Below, piece by piece: positions 7,864 to 17,076 of a stretch of 64,000 nucleotides of DNA. The DNA lies in assembly GCA_946486375.1 (NCBI GenBank), contig CAMLTW010000012.1, positions 1 to 64,000 of the forward strand. The letters run 5' to 3'. A program made the translations under genes and the position numbers. How positions within the stretch are numbered: the stretch's first letter is position 1; the number at the start of each line of letters is the position of its first letter. This DNA comes from an uncultured Rikenellaceae bacterium (GTDB lineage Bacteria; Bacteroidota; Bacteroidia; Bacteroidales; Rikenellaceae). The notes under the pieces were generated by a model. That model made no database searches and was not told the origin of the DNA. It saw only the letters and a program-made list of their open reading frames with translations.

Positions 7864-9165
7864 TTACCGTCCGATCTGCGCATCGATCCACCGCAGGGAC
7901 TTTTCGTTGCTTTCCCCGAACCGCCAATGCCCCGTGATCGGCGTCACGCAGACTTCCTTCGGGGCCGTGACGGAGTTGACCGCCGCGAAAACCGACGTGG
8001 GCGGACAGGTGTTGTCGTTGTAGCCGAACGAGTAGAAGCCGGGCACCTTCACGTTCCGGGCGAAATTCACCACGTCGTAATAGGCCGCCGTGGCGATCTT
8101 TTCCGGCGTGTCGGTCACGCCCCGGTTGGCGGGGGCGAACAGGTGAGGCCAGCCTCCGGCCCGGCCGTGCAGATACCCTTCCATATCGCACAGGGCCGGA
8201 TAAAAGGCCGCCAGACAGGTCACGCGCGGATCGAGAGCTGCCGTCACGATGGAGAGCGCCCCGCCCTGACTGCCGCCGGTCACCACCACGTTTTTCCCGT
8301 CGAACTCGGGGAGGCTGCACAGGAAATCGATCGCCCGCACGCAGCCGAGGTACACCTTCTTGTAGTAATAACGGTCGCGGTTGTCCAGATCGTAGTACAT
8401 GTAGGAGCCGAAGGCGCGGCTCAGATCGGCATAGGTTCCGGCGTCCAGCCGCGGGTCGATGCCGTGGATTTCGATGCTCAGGCTGATGAACCCCCGGTCG
8501 GCATAGGCGGTGGAGGGACGCTGGGGCTTCACCCCAGCTCCCGGCGGGGACATCAGCACGGGGTATTTTCCGGGGGCTTTCGGCTTGCACAAGTAGCCGT
8601 ACATCCGCTGCCCCTTTTTGTAATTCTGCAGGTTCACCAGATACACGTCCACGGTCGGGGTGGAATATTCCGGCAGGAGGGTCAGCCGGGCGTCCATCGG
8701 CACTTTCGCCGCTTCCGCCTTGGCCGCTTCCCAGAAGGCCGTGAAATCTTCCGGCAGTTTCACCGTGGGGCGGATCGCTTCGGGGGAGTAGCCGACTTTG
8801 ACCTGATCCGCATATTCTTTCCCTTCGCAGGTCACCCGGACGCGGCAGACCCGGAAACCCGGTTCGCGCATCGTTCCCAGCCGGATCACGGCCGCGCCGT
8901 TTTTCGTTCCGACCGTGCCCCGGTCGTCCGGCGGCAGCATTTCGGGGCCGCACTCGTAGGCGATTTCCGTTTCCATCGGGACGCCGTTGCGCAGCGCCTG
9001 CACCTTTACGGTCGCCGGTTCCCCCGTCCGGTAGTTCCAGTCGGCACGGTCGGGGGTCAGCACGATGTCCACGTATTTCCGCGGAGCCGCGGTGAATTGG
9101 GCCGCTCCGTCCCAGACGACGGTCAGCAGGGCGGCGCACAGGAAAAGTTTCTTCAGGGGTTTCAT
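7864..9165 (-). CDS. Acetyl xylan esterase-like (AXE1 family) secreted esterase
   Basis: A 433-residue alpha/beta hydrolase of the AXE1/cephalosporin-C deacetylase family, likely deacetylating pectin or xylan. The start at 9165 gives a signal peptide (MKPLKKLFLCAALLTVVWDG); an ATG 48 bases upstream would bury it. Residues 25-120 look like an Ig-like N-terminal domain. The esterase domain carries nucleophile motif GGSQGGA, acid in GYNDNTCPPTS and His in TGHWRFGES. It is the first gene of a two-gene unit with the pectinesterase. A TAnnTTTG box sits at 9183-9190, just upstream. Pectin as substrate is inferred from the neighbour. Confidence 0.87.
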   Translation of the reverse strand: MKPLKKLFLCAALLTVVWDGAAQFTAAPRKYVDIVLTPDRADWNYRTGEPATVKVQALRNGVPMETEIAYECGPEMLPPDDRGTVGTKNGAAVIRLGTMREPGFRVCRVRVTCEGKEYADQVKVGYSPEAIRPTVKLPEDFTAFWEAAKAEAAKVPMDARLTLLPEYSTPTVDVYLVNLQNYKKGQRMYGYLCKPKAPGKYPVLMSPPGAGVKPQRPSTAYADRGFISLSIEIHGIDPRLDAGTYADLSRAFGSYMYYDLDNRDRYYYKKVYLGCVRAIDFLCSLPEFDGKNVVVTGGSQGGALSIVTAALDPRVTCLAAFYPALCDMEGYLHGRAGGWPHLFAPANRGVTDTPEKIATAAYYDVVNFARNVKVPGFYSFGYNDNTCPPTSVFAAVNSVTAPKEVCVTPITGHWRFGESNEKSLRWIDAQIGR

Positions 9166-9182
9166 TTCCGGGTCGTTTTTCA

Positions 9183-9190
9183 CAAATATA
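9183..9190 (-). promoter_or_regulatory. -7 box of the esterase operon
   Basis: On the minus strand this reads TATATTTG (consensus TAnnTTTG), about 18 bases before the ATG at 9165, giving a very short leader. Confidence 0.55.
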
Positions 9191-9235
9191 ACGAATCGCA
9201 CGGGAAACGGCATTCACTCACGGCTTTTTTTGCGG

Positions 9236-9860
9236 GACCGGACAGGGCCGAAGGCCCTGCGAGCTCACCGACCGCAGCCCGTGGTCGTGCCGTCAGGGAC
9301 GGCACGGATTAAGCGCAGGGAGGAAAACCGAGGTCTGCGAAGCAGGGCGAGCTAACCGACTGCAAGGAGGTAACAACAGCTAAAGATGATGCGCTAACGT
9401 TCATTTCCTAACGAGCGGGAGCAACGAAAAACCGCCGCAAGGCGGGTTAATCTCAACCTCTCATCTCCACCCGTCTCGACCTCCTACTGCCCACGCGTCA
9501 TTCCGAGGAGAATACGAAGGATTCGACGTAGGAATCTCTGGATAATATAACGACAGAAATAGACACTCCGAGATTGCCGCGTCGCTTCGCTCCTCGCAAT
9601 GACGCGAAGTGCGGAGGTGTCGGAACGGTTAGAAGGAATCTGTTGCAATGCGTCATTGCGAGCGGAACGAAGTGGAGCGTAGGAATCTCATCCGGCTTGC
9701 AAAGGGATCTATGCTATCTCCCTTTGCTATTTCCGCTCCGGCCTTACAGGCCGGCACGGACTCCGGTCAGTGAAGCTCAGATCGCTTCGCGATCTTCGGT
9801 TCGGTCAGTGAGCTCGCATGGCCTTCGGTCATGTTCGGTTCAGGATGACGGTGAAGGGTC
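9236..9860. repeat. Intergenic repeat block with a family C element
   Basis: No gene is seen from 9191 to 10116. A family C element spans about 9296-9452 (GGCACGGATTAAGCGCAGGG, then GCTAACCGACTGCAAGGAGG, ending in a CCGCC-GCAA-GGCGG hairpin and TTAATCTC). It is almost identical to 26050-26203. A composite palindrome follows at 9496-9604 and a longer one at about 9651-9851. Confidence 0.75.
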
Positions 9861-9904
9861 AGGGTTACGGATGGACACAGAACAGTTGTAACGCCTGCGA
9901 AGGG

Positions 9905-9943
9905 AACAAAAAAATTCCGGAAGCGTTTTTGTCGCTCCCGGAA
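9905..9943 (-). terminator. Terminator downstream of pyruvate phosphate dikinase
   Basis: On the minus strand, TTCCGGGAGCG pairs with CGCTTCCGGAA around a seven-base loop (one mismatch) and is followed by seven T. It lies about 175 bases after the ppdK stop; the interval holds degenerate copies of the ppdK 3' end. Confidence 0.75.
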
Positions 9944-10116
9944 CCTTCAACGTCCGATATGTCTTTCGGGGCGGAGAGGCGCTCCGACCGCCGGTTTTCT
10001 CACGGCCAGCCGGAATCCGCATACCCGCACGGTTTCCCTTCCCCACCACAGCCTGCGCGGCGGCCAGCCGGACACCGTATGTGCACACGGCCCCTTTCCT
10101 TACCCGCCGAAGCCGC

Positions 10117-12843
10117 CTACTCCTGCTTCAACGCGGCCTGCGCTGCGGCCAGCCGGGCGATGGGCACCCGGAACGGCGAGCAGGAAACGTAGTTCAGCCC
10201 GGCGAAATGGCAGAATTCCACCGAGTTCGGCTCCCCGCCGTGTTCCCCGCAAATGCCGCACTTGAGGTTTTCCCGCACGCCGCGTCCCTTGAAGACCGCT
10301 TCCCGCACGAGCTGCCCCACGCCCTTGACATCGAGGATCTGGAAGGGGTCGTTTTTCAGGATGCCCTTTTCCAGGTAGACGGGCAGGAACTTCGCCACGT
10401 CGTCCCGCGAGAATCCGAGGGTCATCTGCGTCAGGTCGTTGGTGCCGAACGAGAAGAACTCGGCCACCTCGGCCAGTTCGTTGGCCGTCACCGCCGCCCG
10501 CGGAATTTCGATCATCGTCCCCACCATGTAGTCGATGCAGTCGTTGCGTTCGGCGAAGACCTGCTGCGCCGTGGCGTCGATCACGTTCTTCTGGTATTTC
10601 AGTTCCTTGTGGTTCCCCACCAGCGGCACCATGATTTCCACGTGCACCGGAATCCCCTTGTTCTTCACATTGAGAGCCGCTTCGAGGATGGCCCGCGTCT
10701 GCATTTCCGTGATTTCGGGATAGGTGTTCCCCAGCCGGCAGCCCCGGTGTCCCAGCATCGGGTTCACTTCGGCCAGCGAAGCGATCTTGGTGTTGATCTT
10801 TTCGTAGGACTGGTTCATTTCCGCCGCCATTTCGCGGATTTCCTTTTCGAAGTGCGGCACGAATTCGTGCAGCGGCGGATCGAGCAGGCGCACCGTCACC
10901 GGATAGCCCTGCATCGTCTCGAACAGCCCCTCGAAGTCGCTCCGCTGCATCGGCAACAGCTTGGCGAGCGCCTTGCGCCGTCCCGCTTCGTCGTCGGCGA
11001 GGATCATTTCCCGCACGGCTTTGATCCGGTCGCCTTCGAAGAACATGTGTTCCGTCCGGCAGAGGCCGATTCCCTGCGCCCCGAAGTCCATCGCCACCTT
11101 CGCGTCCCGCGGAATGTCCGCGTTGGCCCGCACCTTCAGGTGAGCGAACTTGCTGGCCAGCTCCATCAGCCGGGCGAAATCCCCCGACAGCTCGGCATCC
11201 CGGGTCGCCACCTTGCCTTCGTAGATCATCCCCGTGGAACCGTTCAGGGAGATCCAGTCCCCTTCCCGGTAGGTTTTGTCCCCGACCTTCATCGTCCGGG
11301 CCTTATAGTCGATCTCCAGTTCGCCCGCGCCCGACACGCAGCATTTGCCCATGCCCCGCGCCACGACCGCCGCGTGGGAAGTCATCCCCCCGCGCGCCGT
11401 GAGGATGCCGCAGGCCACGTTCATTCCCTTCAAGTCCTCCGGCGACGTCTCGATCCGCACCAGAACGGTGTCCTTGCCCTGCGCGGCCCACGCTTCGGCG
11501 TCGTCGGCGAAAAACACGATCTGCCCCGTGGCCGCTCCCGGCGAGGCGGGCAGCCCCTTGGAAATCACCTTCGCGGCTTTCAGCGCGTCGGCGTCGAACA
11601 CCGGGTGGAGCAGTTCGTCCAGCTTGGCCGGTTCGCAGCGCATCACCGCCGTCCGTTCGTCGATCCGCCCTTCCGCGAGCATGTCCATGGCGATCTTCAC
11701 CATCGCCGCGCCCGTCCGTTTCCCGTTGCGGGTCTGGAGCATCCAGAGCTTCCCTTCCTGGATGGTGAACTCGATGTCCTGCATGTCCCGGAAATAGTTT
11801 TCGAGATGCTCCTGTATTTCGTTCAGATCCTTATAGGCTTCGGGCATCGCTTCTTCCAGCGACGGATACTTCGCCTTCCGTTCCTCTTCGCCGATCCCCT
11901 GCAGGGCCGCCCAGCGGCGGGAGCCTTCGACGGTGATCTGCTGCGGCGTCCGAATGCCGGCCACCACGTCCTCGCCCTGCGCATTGATCAGGTATTCGCC
12001 GTTGAACAGGTTTTCGCCCGTGGCGGCGTCGCGGGTGAAGGCCACACCGGTCGCGGAATCGTTTCCCATGTTCCCGAAAACCATCGCCTGCACGTTCACT
12101 GCCGTCCCCCATTCCGCCGGAATGTTGTTGAGTTTCCGGTAAAGGATGGCCCGTTCGTTCATCCAGCTGCTGAACACGGCGCAGATGGCGCCCCAGAGCT
12201 GTTCCCACGGGTCGGACGGGAAGTCCCGGCCCGTCTTGCGCTTCACGGCTTCCTTGAACCGCTTGACCAGCAGCTTCAGGTCGTCGGTCGTGAGTTCCGT
12301 GTCGAGTTCCACCCCGCGGGCCTTTTTCACTTCCTCGATGATGACCTCGAAGGGATCGTGGTCTTCCTTGGCCTGCGGCTTCATGCCGAGCACCACGTCT
12401 CCGTACATCTGCACGAAACGGCGGTAGGAGTCCCACGCGAACCGTTCGTTGCCCGTGCTCTGCGCGACGGTTTCGACCGTCCGGTCGTTCAGCCCCAGGT
12501 TCAGGATCGTGTCCATCATCCCCGGCATCGACGCCCGCGCTCCGGAACGCACGGACACCAGCAGCGGGTTGGCCGGATTGCCGAACTGCTTGCCCATGAT
12601 CTGCTCCACCTGCTTCATGGCCATCCCCACTTCCAGCTTGATCAGGTTCAGCGCTTCTTCTTCGCCGTGGGTGTAGTATTCGGTGCAGACCTCCGTGGTG
12701 ATCGTGAATCCCGGAGGCACCGGGATCCCGATGAGGTTCATTTCGGCGAGGTTGGCCCCTTTTCCGCCCAGCAGCTCCCGCATTTTTCCGTTCCCTTCGG
12801 CCTGTTTGTTCCCGAAGGAATAGACCCGTTTGATATTCGACAT
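10117..12843 (-). CDS. ppdK: Pyruvate, phosphate dikinase
   Basis: A 908-residue cytoplasmic enzyme that interconverts pyruvate, ATP and Pi with PEP, AMP and PPi; the length is normal. The N-terminal nucleotide-binding domain begins with YSFGNKQAEG and GGKGANLAEMNLIGIPVPPG. The phospho-carrier His lies in GGMTSHAAVVARGMGKCCVSG at about residue 455. The C-terminal PEP/pyruvate barrel includes GLCRTEHMF and CGICGEHGGEP. It is a single-gene unit between two long gaps, with a -7 box at 12882-12889. It links the pyruvate made by uronate breakdown next door to gluconeogenesis, or works in PPi-dependent glycolysis. Confidence 0.97.
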   Translation of the reverse strand: MSNIKRVYSFGNKQAEGNGKMRELLGGKGANLAEMNLIGIPVPPGFTITTEVCTEYYTHGEEEALNLIKLEVGMAMKQVEQIMGKQFGNPANPLLVSVRSGARASMPGMMDTILNLGLNDRTVETVAQSTGNERFAWDSYRRFVQMYGDVVLGMKPQAKEDHDPFEVIIEEVKKARGVELDTELTTDDLKLLVKRFKEAVKRKTGRDFPSDPWEQLWGAICAVFSSWMNERAILYRKLNNIPAEWGTAVNVQAMVFGNMGNDSATGVAFTRDAATGENLFNGEYLINAQGEDVVAGIRTPQQITVEGSRRWAALQGIGEEERKAKYPSLEEAMPEAYKDLNEIQEHLENYFRDMQDIEFTIQEGKLWMLQTRNGKRTGAAMVKIAMDMLAEGRIDERTAVMRCEPAKLDELLHPVFDADALKAAKVISKGLPASPGAATGQIVFFADDAEAWAAQGKDTVLVRIETSPEDLKGMNVACGILTARGGMTSHAAVVARGMGKCCVSGAGELEIDYKARTMKVGDKTYREGDWISLNGSTGMIYEGKVATRDAELSGDFARLMELASKFAHLKVRANADIPRDAKVAMDFGAQGIGLCRTEHMFFEGDRIKAVREMILADDEAGRRKALAKLLPMQRSDFEGLFETMQGYPVTVRLLDPPLHEFVPHFEKEIREMAAEMNQSYEKINTKIASLAEVNPMLGHRGCRLGNTYPEITEMQTRAILEAALNVKNKGIPVHVEIMVPLVGNHKELKYQKNVIDATAQQVFAERNDCIDYMVGTMIEIPRAAVTANELAEVAEFFSFGTNDLTQMTLGFSRDDVAKFLPVYLEKGILKNDPFQILDVKGVGQLVREAVFKGRGVRENLKCGICGEHGGEPNSVEFCHFAGLNYVSCSPFRVPIARLAAAQAALKQE

Positions 12844-12881
12844 AGTGAAAGTGTTTTGTTGATGTTTCGGTTATGAGTGTC

Positions 12882-12889
12882 CAAATATA
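12882..12889 (-). promoter_or_regulatory. -7 box of ppdK
   Basis: Minus-strand TATATTTG (TAnnTTTG) about 38 bases before the ATG at 12843. Confidence 0.55.
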
Positions 12890-13040
12890 GGTTTTTCCTT
12901 GCAAACCGCCGCGGATCGGGACGAGAAAACCGAAAGATTTCCGTCTTTTCCGGACGGAAAATCCGCCGGACGGTTTTTCCGCACCGGCTTCAAAAATCCC
13001 GAAAAAAGAAGGCCGGGTTTTAAAGTATGAAAAAAATGCA

Positions 13041-13346
13041 TATTTTTGTAAGGTAGTGAAGAAGTGTTCGGCCATTCCGGCGACGGGGAGAGGTCGCGTC
13101 GGGGGATCGGAAGGGGGCGGGAGCGTTCGGACGGCGACCGGGAGAAAGGGGGCCGGATTCGGATAGCGACGGGGGAGAGGGAATTTCCGGGTTCGGAAAG
13201 AAGAGCGGGAAAAACGGGGCTGTCTCCGAAAGGCCGGCTGCCGGGAAACGGAAGCGGGCCGCGAAGAAAGGAAACCGGGCCGCAGGGGGCCGCGGAAGAA
13301 AAGGAAGGGAAACCAATATTAACGGATTAATTTAAATAAATGTATT
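13041..13346 (+). promoter_or_regulatory. Promoter and long purine-rich leader of the kdu operon
   Basis: TATTTTTG at 13041-13048 fits the TAnnTTTG -7 box, in an AT-rich stretch. From about 13055 to 13346 there is no gene; the sense strand is strongly enriched in G and A with few pyrimidine runs until an AT-rich stretch just before the kduI ATG. A leader of about 290 bases is therefore likely. A similar purine-rich leader precedes gapA. Confidence 0.5.
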
Positions 13347-14189
13347 ATGAAACAGAACTTTGAAATACGCTATGCCTCGCATCCGGCGGATGCCAAGCAT
13401 TACGACACCGCGCAGCTGCGCGAACACTACCTGTTCGAAAACGTCATGGTGGACGACGAGATCAACATGGTCTACACCATGTTCGACCGGCTGATCGTCG
13501 GGGGCGCCGTGCCCGCGGCCCGTCCGCTGGAACTGAAGGCTCCGGACGAAATCCGCGCCGACTACTTCCTCGAAAGACGCGAGCTGGGAATGATCAACGT
13601 GGGAGGCCCCGGCCAGGTGACGGCCGACGATACCACCTTCGACGTGGACTTCAAGGAAGCCCTCTACATCGGACGGGGAATCAAGAAGGTGACCTTCACC
13701 AGCAAAGACCCGAAAAATCCGGCCAAGTTCTACTTCAACTCCGCGCCCGCGCACACGGCTTACCCGTGCAAGAAGGTGACCAAGAAGGACGCCGTGGTGC
13801 TCGAGCTGGGTTCGCTGGAAGGGAGCAACCACCGGATCATCAACCGGATGATCGTGAAGGAAGTGCTGCCGACCTGCCAGCTGCAGATGGGGATGACCGA
13901 ACTGCAGGTGGGAAGCGTGTGGAACACGATGCCGGCGCACACGCACAACCGGCGGATGGAAGCCTATTTCTACTTCGACATCGCTCCGGATCAGGCGGTG
14001 TGCCACTTCATGGGCGAGCCGAACGAAACCCGCCACATCTGGATGAAGGGGGATCAGGCGGTGATTTCCCCGCAGTGGTCGATCCACTCGGCCTGCGCCA
14101 CCAGCAACTACACCTTCATCTGGGGGATGGCCGGGGAAAACCTCGACTACAACGACATGGACACCTGCCAGACGCCCGACCTGAAATAG
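13347..14189 (+). CDS. kduI: 5-dehydro-4-deoxy-D-glucuronate isomerase
   Basis: A 280-residue cupin-fold isomerase that converts 5-keto-4-deoxyuronate, formed from unsaturated uronates, to 2,5-diketo-3-deoxygluconate. The family N-terminus EIRYASHPADAKHYDTAQLREHYL is present, as are VWNTMPAHTHNRRMEAY (metal-binding His/His/Glu region), MGEPNETRHIWM and SPQWSIHSACATSNYTFIWGMAGEN. Length matches the family. It is the first gene of a plus-strand set (kduI, kduD, kdgK) that ends at a terminator at 16277-16330. Substrate would come from the GH105 enzyme encoded at 34338-35486 or from imported unsaturated uronates. Confidence 0.97.
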   Translation: MKQNFEIRYASHPADAKHYDTAQLREHYLFENVMVDDEINMVYTMFDRLIVGGAVPAARPLELKAPDEIRADYFLERRELGMINVGGPGQVTADDTTFDVDFKEALYIGRGIKKVTFTSKDPKNPAKFYFNSAPAHTAYPCKKVTKKDAVVLELGSLEGSNHRIINRMIVKEVLPTCQLQMGMTELQVGSVWNTMPAHTHNRRMEAYFYFDIAPDQAVCHFMGEPNETRHIWMKGDQAVISPQWSIHSACATSNYTFIWGMAGENLDYNDMDTCQTPDLK

Positions 14190-14346
14190 CGGCGGCTTTG
14201 GGCGGCGGGGAGAGGCGCGGATTTTCGCCGTGCATCCTTGCCGCGGGGGAATATTACGGGAAAGGAGACGGCCGCGCCGTTTCCTTCCCCTTATCGAAAC
14301 CGAATCACTCCGGCTGCGGGCCGGACAACTTTAAAAACGCATAAAA

Positions 14347-15150
14347 ATGTTTTCATCGGATTCATTCAGCCTGAAAGGCAAAATCGCTCTGGTAACGGGA
14401 GCTTCCTACGGGATCGGATTCGCCATCGCCACCGCTTTCGAGAAAGCGGGAGCCACCATCGTGTTCAACGACATCAAGCCCGAACTGGTGGAAAAGGGAC
14501 TGGCCGCCTATGCCGAAGCGGGGATTAAGGCGCACGGTTACGTGTGCGACGTGACCAGCGAGGAACAGGTGAACCAAATGATCGCCAAGATCGAAAAGGA
14601 AGTCGGCGTGATCGACATTCTGGTGAATAACGCCGGAATCATCAAGCGCATTCCGATGGTGGACATGACCGCCGCCGAGTTCCGGCAGGTGATCGACGTG
14701 GATCTGAACGCCCCGTTCATCGTGTCGAAAGCGGTGATCCCCGGCATGATCAGGAAGGGCCAGGGGAAGATCATCAACATCTGCTCGATGATGAGCGAAC
14801 TGGGACGCGAAACGGTGTCGGCCTACGCCGCCGCCAAGGGAGGGCTGAAAATGCTGACCCGGAACATCGCTTCGGAATACGGCGAATACAACATCCAGTG
14901 CAACGGCATCGGCCCCGGCTACATCGCCACGCCGCAGACCGCTCCGCTGCGGGAAATCCAGCCCGACGGCACGCGGCATCCGTTCGACCAGTTCATCATC
15001 GCCAAGACGCCGGCCGCCCGCTGGGGGACGCCGGAGGATTTGATGGGCCCGGCGGTGTTCCTGGCTTCGCCCGCTTCCGATTTCGTGAACGGCCACGTGC
15101 TGTACGTCGACGGGGGTATTCTGGCCTATATCGGGAAACAGCCCAAGTAA
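14347..15150 (+). CDS. kduD: 2-deoxy-D-gluconate 3-dehydrogenase / gluconate 5-dehydrogenase type SDR
   Basis: A 267-residue short-chain dehydrogenase. The Rossmann motif is TGASYGIGFAIA near residue 20, NNAG follows (ILVNNAGIIKR), and the catalytic Ser and YxxxK are in INICSMMSELG and YAAAKGG. In this context it reduces 2,5-diketo-3-deoxygluconate to 2-keto-3-deoxygluconate (KDG). The gap to kduI is 157 bases with no gene. Sequence alone does not separate KduD from the closely related gluconate 5-dehydrogenase (IdnO); the neighbours kduI and kdgK favour KduD. Confidence 0.9.
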   Translation: MFSSDSFSLKGKIALVTGASYGIGFAIATAFEKAGATIVFNDIKPELVEKGLAAYAEAGIKAHGYVCDVTSEEQVNQMIAKIEKEVGVIDILVNNAGIIKRIPMVDMTAAEFRQVIDVDLNAPFIVSKAVIPGMIRKGQGKIINICSMMSELGRETVSAYAAAKGGLKMLTRNIASEYGEYNIQCNGIGPGYIATPQTAPLREIQPDGTRHPFDQFIIAKTPAARWGTPEDLMGPAVFLASPASDFVNGHVLYVDGGILAYIGKQPK

Positions 15151-15219
15151 CAGTTTCGTGAGGGGCATCCGTGTGCCCCGCGCTAAAACCGGATTCAAAC
15201 AAAACACAACCGTACAACC

Positions 15220-16260
15220 ATGAAAAAAGTAGTAACATTCGGTGAAATCATGCTGCGTCTGGCGACGCCGGGCTACCAGCGTTTCTGCCAGGCGAAGGAA
15301 TTCACGGCCACCTACGGGGGCGGCGAGGCCAACGTGGCCGTATCGCTGGCCAACTACGGGCTGGACGCCGAGTTCGTGACCCGTCTGCCGAAGAACGACA
15401 TCGCGCGGGCCTGCGAAATGGATCTGCACAAGAACGGCGTGAAGACCGACCACATCGTTTACGGCGGCGACCGGCTGGGCATCTATTTCCTGGAAACGGG
15501 GGCCGTGGCGCGTCCGAGCAAGGTGGTTTACGACCGGGCCTATTCGGCCATCTCCGAAATCAAGCCGGGGATGATCGACTGGGAAGAAGTGTTCCGGGAC
15601 GCTCAGTGGTTTCACTGGACGGGAATCACGCCGGCCCTCTCGCAGGGAGCGGCGGACGCCTGCTTGGAAGCCATCCGGGTGGCCAACAGGATGGGCGTGA
15701 CGGTTTCCACCGACCTGAATTACCGGAAGAACCTCTGGAAATACGGCAAGACCGCTTCCGAAATCATGCCGGCGCTGGTGGAAGGCTGCGACGTGATCCT
15801 GGGCAACGAGGAAGACGCCGAAAAGGTGTTCGGCATCAAGCCGGAAGGGTTCGACGTGACCCGGACGGGAGGGGAAGTGAACGCCGCCGAGTTCGAATCG
15901 GTGTGCACCCAGCTCATGAAGCGGTTCCCGCGGGCGAAGAAGGTCATCATCACCCTGCGCGGTTCGATCAACGCCAACCATAACACGTGGGGCGGCGTGC
16001 TCTACGACGGGAAGAAGCTCTACCAGTCTCCGCGCTACGACATCACGCACATCGTGGATCGCGTGGGCGGCGGCGACTCGTTCATGGGCGGCCTGATCTA
16101 CGGGCTGATTTCCTATCCGGAAGACGACCAGAAGGCGCTGAATTTCGCCGTGGCCGCTTCCTGCCTGAAGCACACCATCTACGGGGATTTCAACCTCGTG
16201 ACGGTAGCCGAAGTCGAAAACCTGATGAAGGGCGACGGCTCGGGACGGGTTTCACGTTAA
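15220..16260 (+). CDS. kdgK: 2-dehydro-3-deoxygluconokinase
   Basis: A 346-residue PfkB-family sugar kinase that phosphorylates KDG to KDPG with ATP. It starts MKKVVTFGEIMLRL and has the family glycine patch YGGGEANVAVSLANYG. The second PfkB signature reads DRVGGGDSFMGGLIYGL with the catalytic Asp. KDG kinase is assigned because kduD lies 69 bases upstream and the KDPG aldolase gene lies downstream. A strong hairpin with a T run follows the stop, so the operon may end or be attenuated here. Confidence 0.93.
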   Translation: MKKVVTFGEIMLRLATPGYQRFCQAKEFTATYGGGEANVAVSLANYGLDAEFVTRLPKNDIARACEMDLHKNGVKTDHIVYGGDRLGIYFLETGAVARPSKVVYDRAYSAISEIKPGMIDWEEVFRDAQWFHWTGITPALSQGAADACLEAIRVANRMGVTVSTDLNYRKNLWKYGKTASEIMPALVEGCDVILGNEEDAEKVFGIKPEGFDVTRTGGEVNAAEFESVCTQLMKRFPRAKKVIITLRGSINANHNTWGGVLYDGKKLYQSPRYDITHIVDRVGGGDSFMGGLIYGLISYPEDDQKALNFAVAASCLKHTIYGDFNLVTVAEVENLMKGDGSGRVSR

Positions 16261-16276
16261 CCCGTTGGACGACAGA

Positions 16277-16330
16277 CGATTTGCGACCAGGGCTTTTCCG
16301 CAGGAAGGGGAGGGTCGCAAATCGTTTTTT
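16277..16330 (+). terminator. Terminator between kdgK and kdgA
   Basis: CGATTTGCGACC (16277-16288) pairs perfectly with GGTCGCAAATCG (16313-16324) and is followed by six T. It begins 16 bases after the kdgK stop. It would separate kduI-kduD-kdgK from kdgA-transporter or lower expression of the latter. Confidence 0.85.
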
Positions 16331-16364
16331 CCGTTAGAAAGCATTAAAACAGGAATAATTCGTT

Positions 16365-17039
16365 ATGGCAAAATTTTCTAAAATGCAGGTTTTGACGGCG
16401 ATGGCCTCCACCGGAATGGTGCCTGTATTCTACAACAAGGACGCGGAAATCGCCAAGAGCGTCGTGAAGGCCTGCTACGAAGGGGGCGTTCGCGCGTTCG
16501 AATTCACCAACCGGGGCGACTTCGCGCAGGAGGTGTTCGCCGAGCTGGTGAAGTTCGCGGCCAAAGAGTGCCCGGAAATGATCCTGGGCGTGGGATCGGT
16601 GGTCGATCCGGCGACGGCGGCGCTGTACATGCAGCTGGGAGCCAATTTCGTGGTCGGCCCGCTGTTCAACCCCGAAGTGGCGAAGGTGTGCAACCGCCGT
16701 CTGGTGCCCTATACGCCGGGCTGCGGTTCGGTGTCCGAAATCGGATTCGCGCAGGAAGCCGGCTGCGACCTGTGCAAGGTGTTCCCGGCGGGGAACGTCG
16801 GAGGCCCTTCGTTCGTGAAGAACGTGAAGGCGCCGCTGCCGTGGTCGATGCTGATGGTCACGGGCGCCGTGGAACCGACCGAAGAAAACCTCACCGCCTG
16901 GGTGAAGGCGGGCGTGACCTGCGTGGGCATGGGCTCCAACCTCTTCCCCGCCGCCGTGATCGCCGCCGGAGACTGGAAGGCCGTGACCGACAAGTGCCGC
17001 GAAGCGCTGGGGTACATTCAGAAAGCGAGGAACAACTAA
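16365..17039 (+). CDS. kdgA: 2-dehydro-3-deoxy-6-phosphogluconate (KDPG) aldolase
   Basis: A 224-residue class I aldolase splitting KDPG into pyruvate and glyceraldehyde-3-phosphate. Family motifs: [10 protein letters not shown] (catalytic Glu region), [24 protein letters not shown], and the Schiff-base Lys in [14 protein letters not shown]. Length is normal. It sits between a terminator and the transporter gene (37-base gap downstream), so kdgA and the transporter may be a separate transcript. Products feed ppdK and gapA, also in this window. The name eda is equally valid. Confidence 0.95.
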   Translation: MAKFSKMQVLTAMASTGMVPVFYNKDAEIAKSVVKACYEGGVRAFEFTNRGDFAQEVFAELVKFAAKECPEMILGVGSVVDPATAALYMQLGANFVVGPLFNPEVAKVCNRRLVPYTPGCGSVSEIGFAQEAGCDLCKVFPAGNVGGPSFVKNVKAPLPWSMLMVTGAVEPTEENLTAWVKAGVTCVGMGSNLFPAAVIAAGDWKAVTDKCREALGYIQKARNN

Positions 17040-17076
17040 TCCGTGTACTAACAAATACTAACAAAAACCAAATTAA

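Noticed and set aside
10081..12876. 931-codon plus-strand frame opposite ppdK
   Set aside because: Exact antisense shadow of pyruvate phosphate dikinase with no domain of its own.
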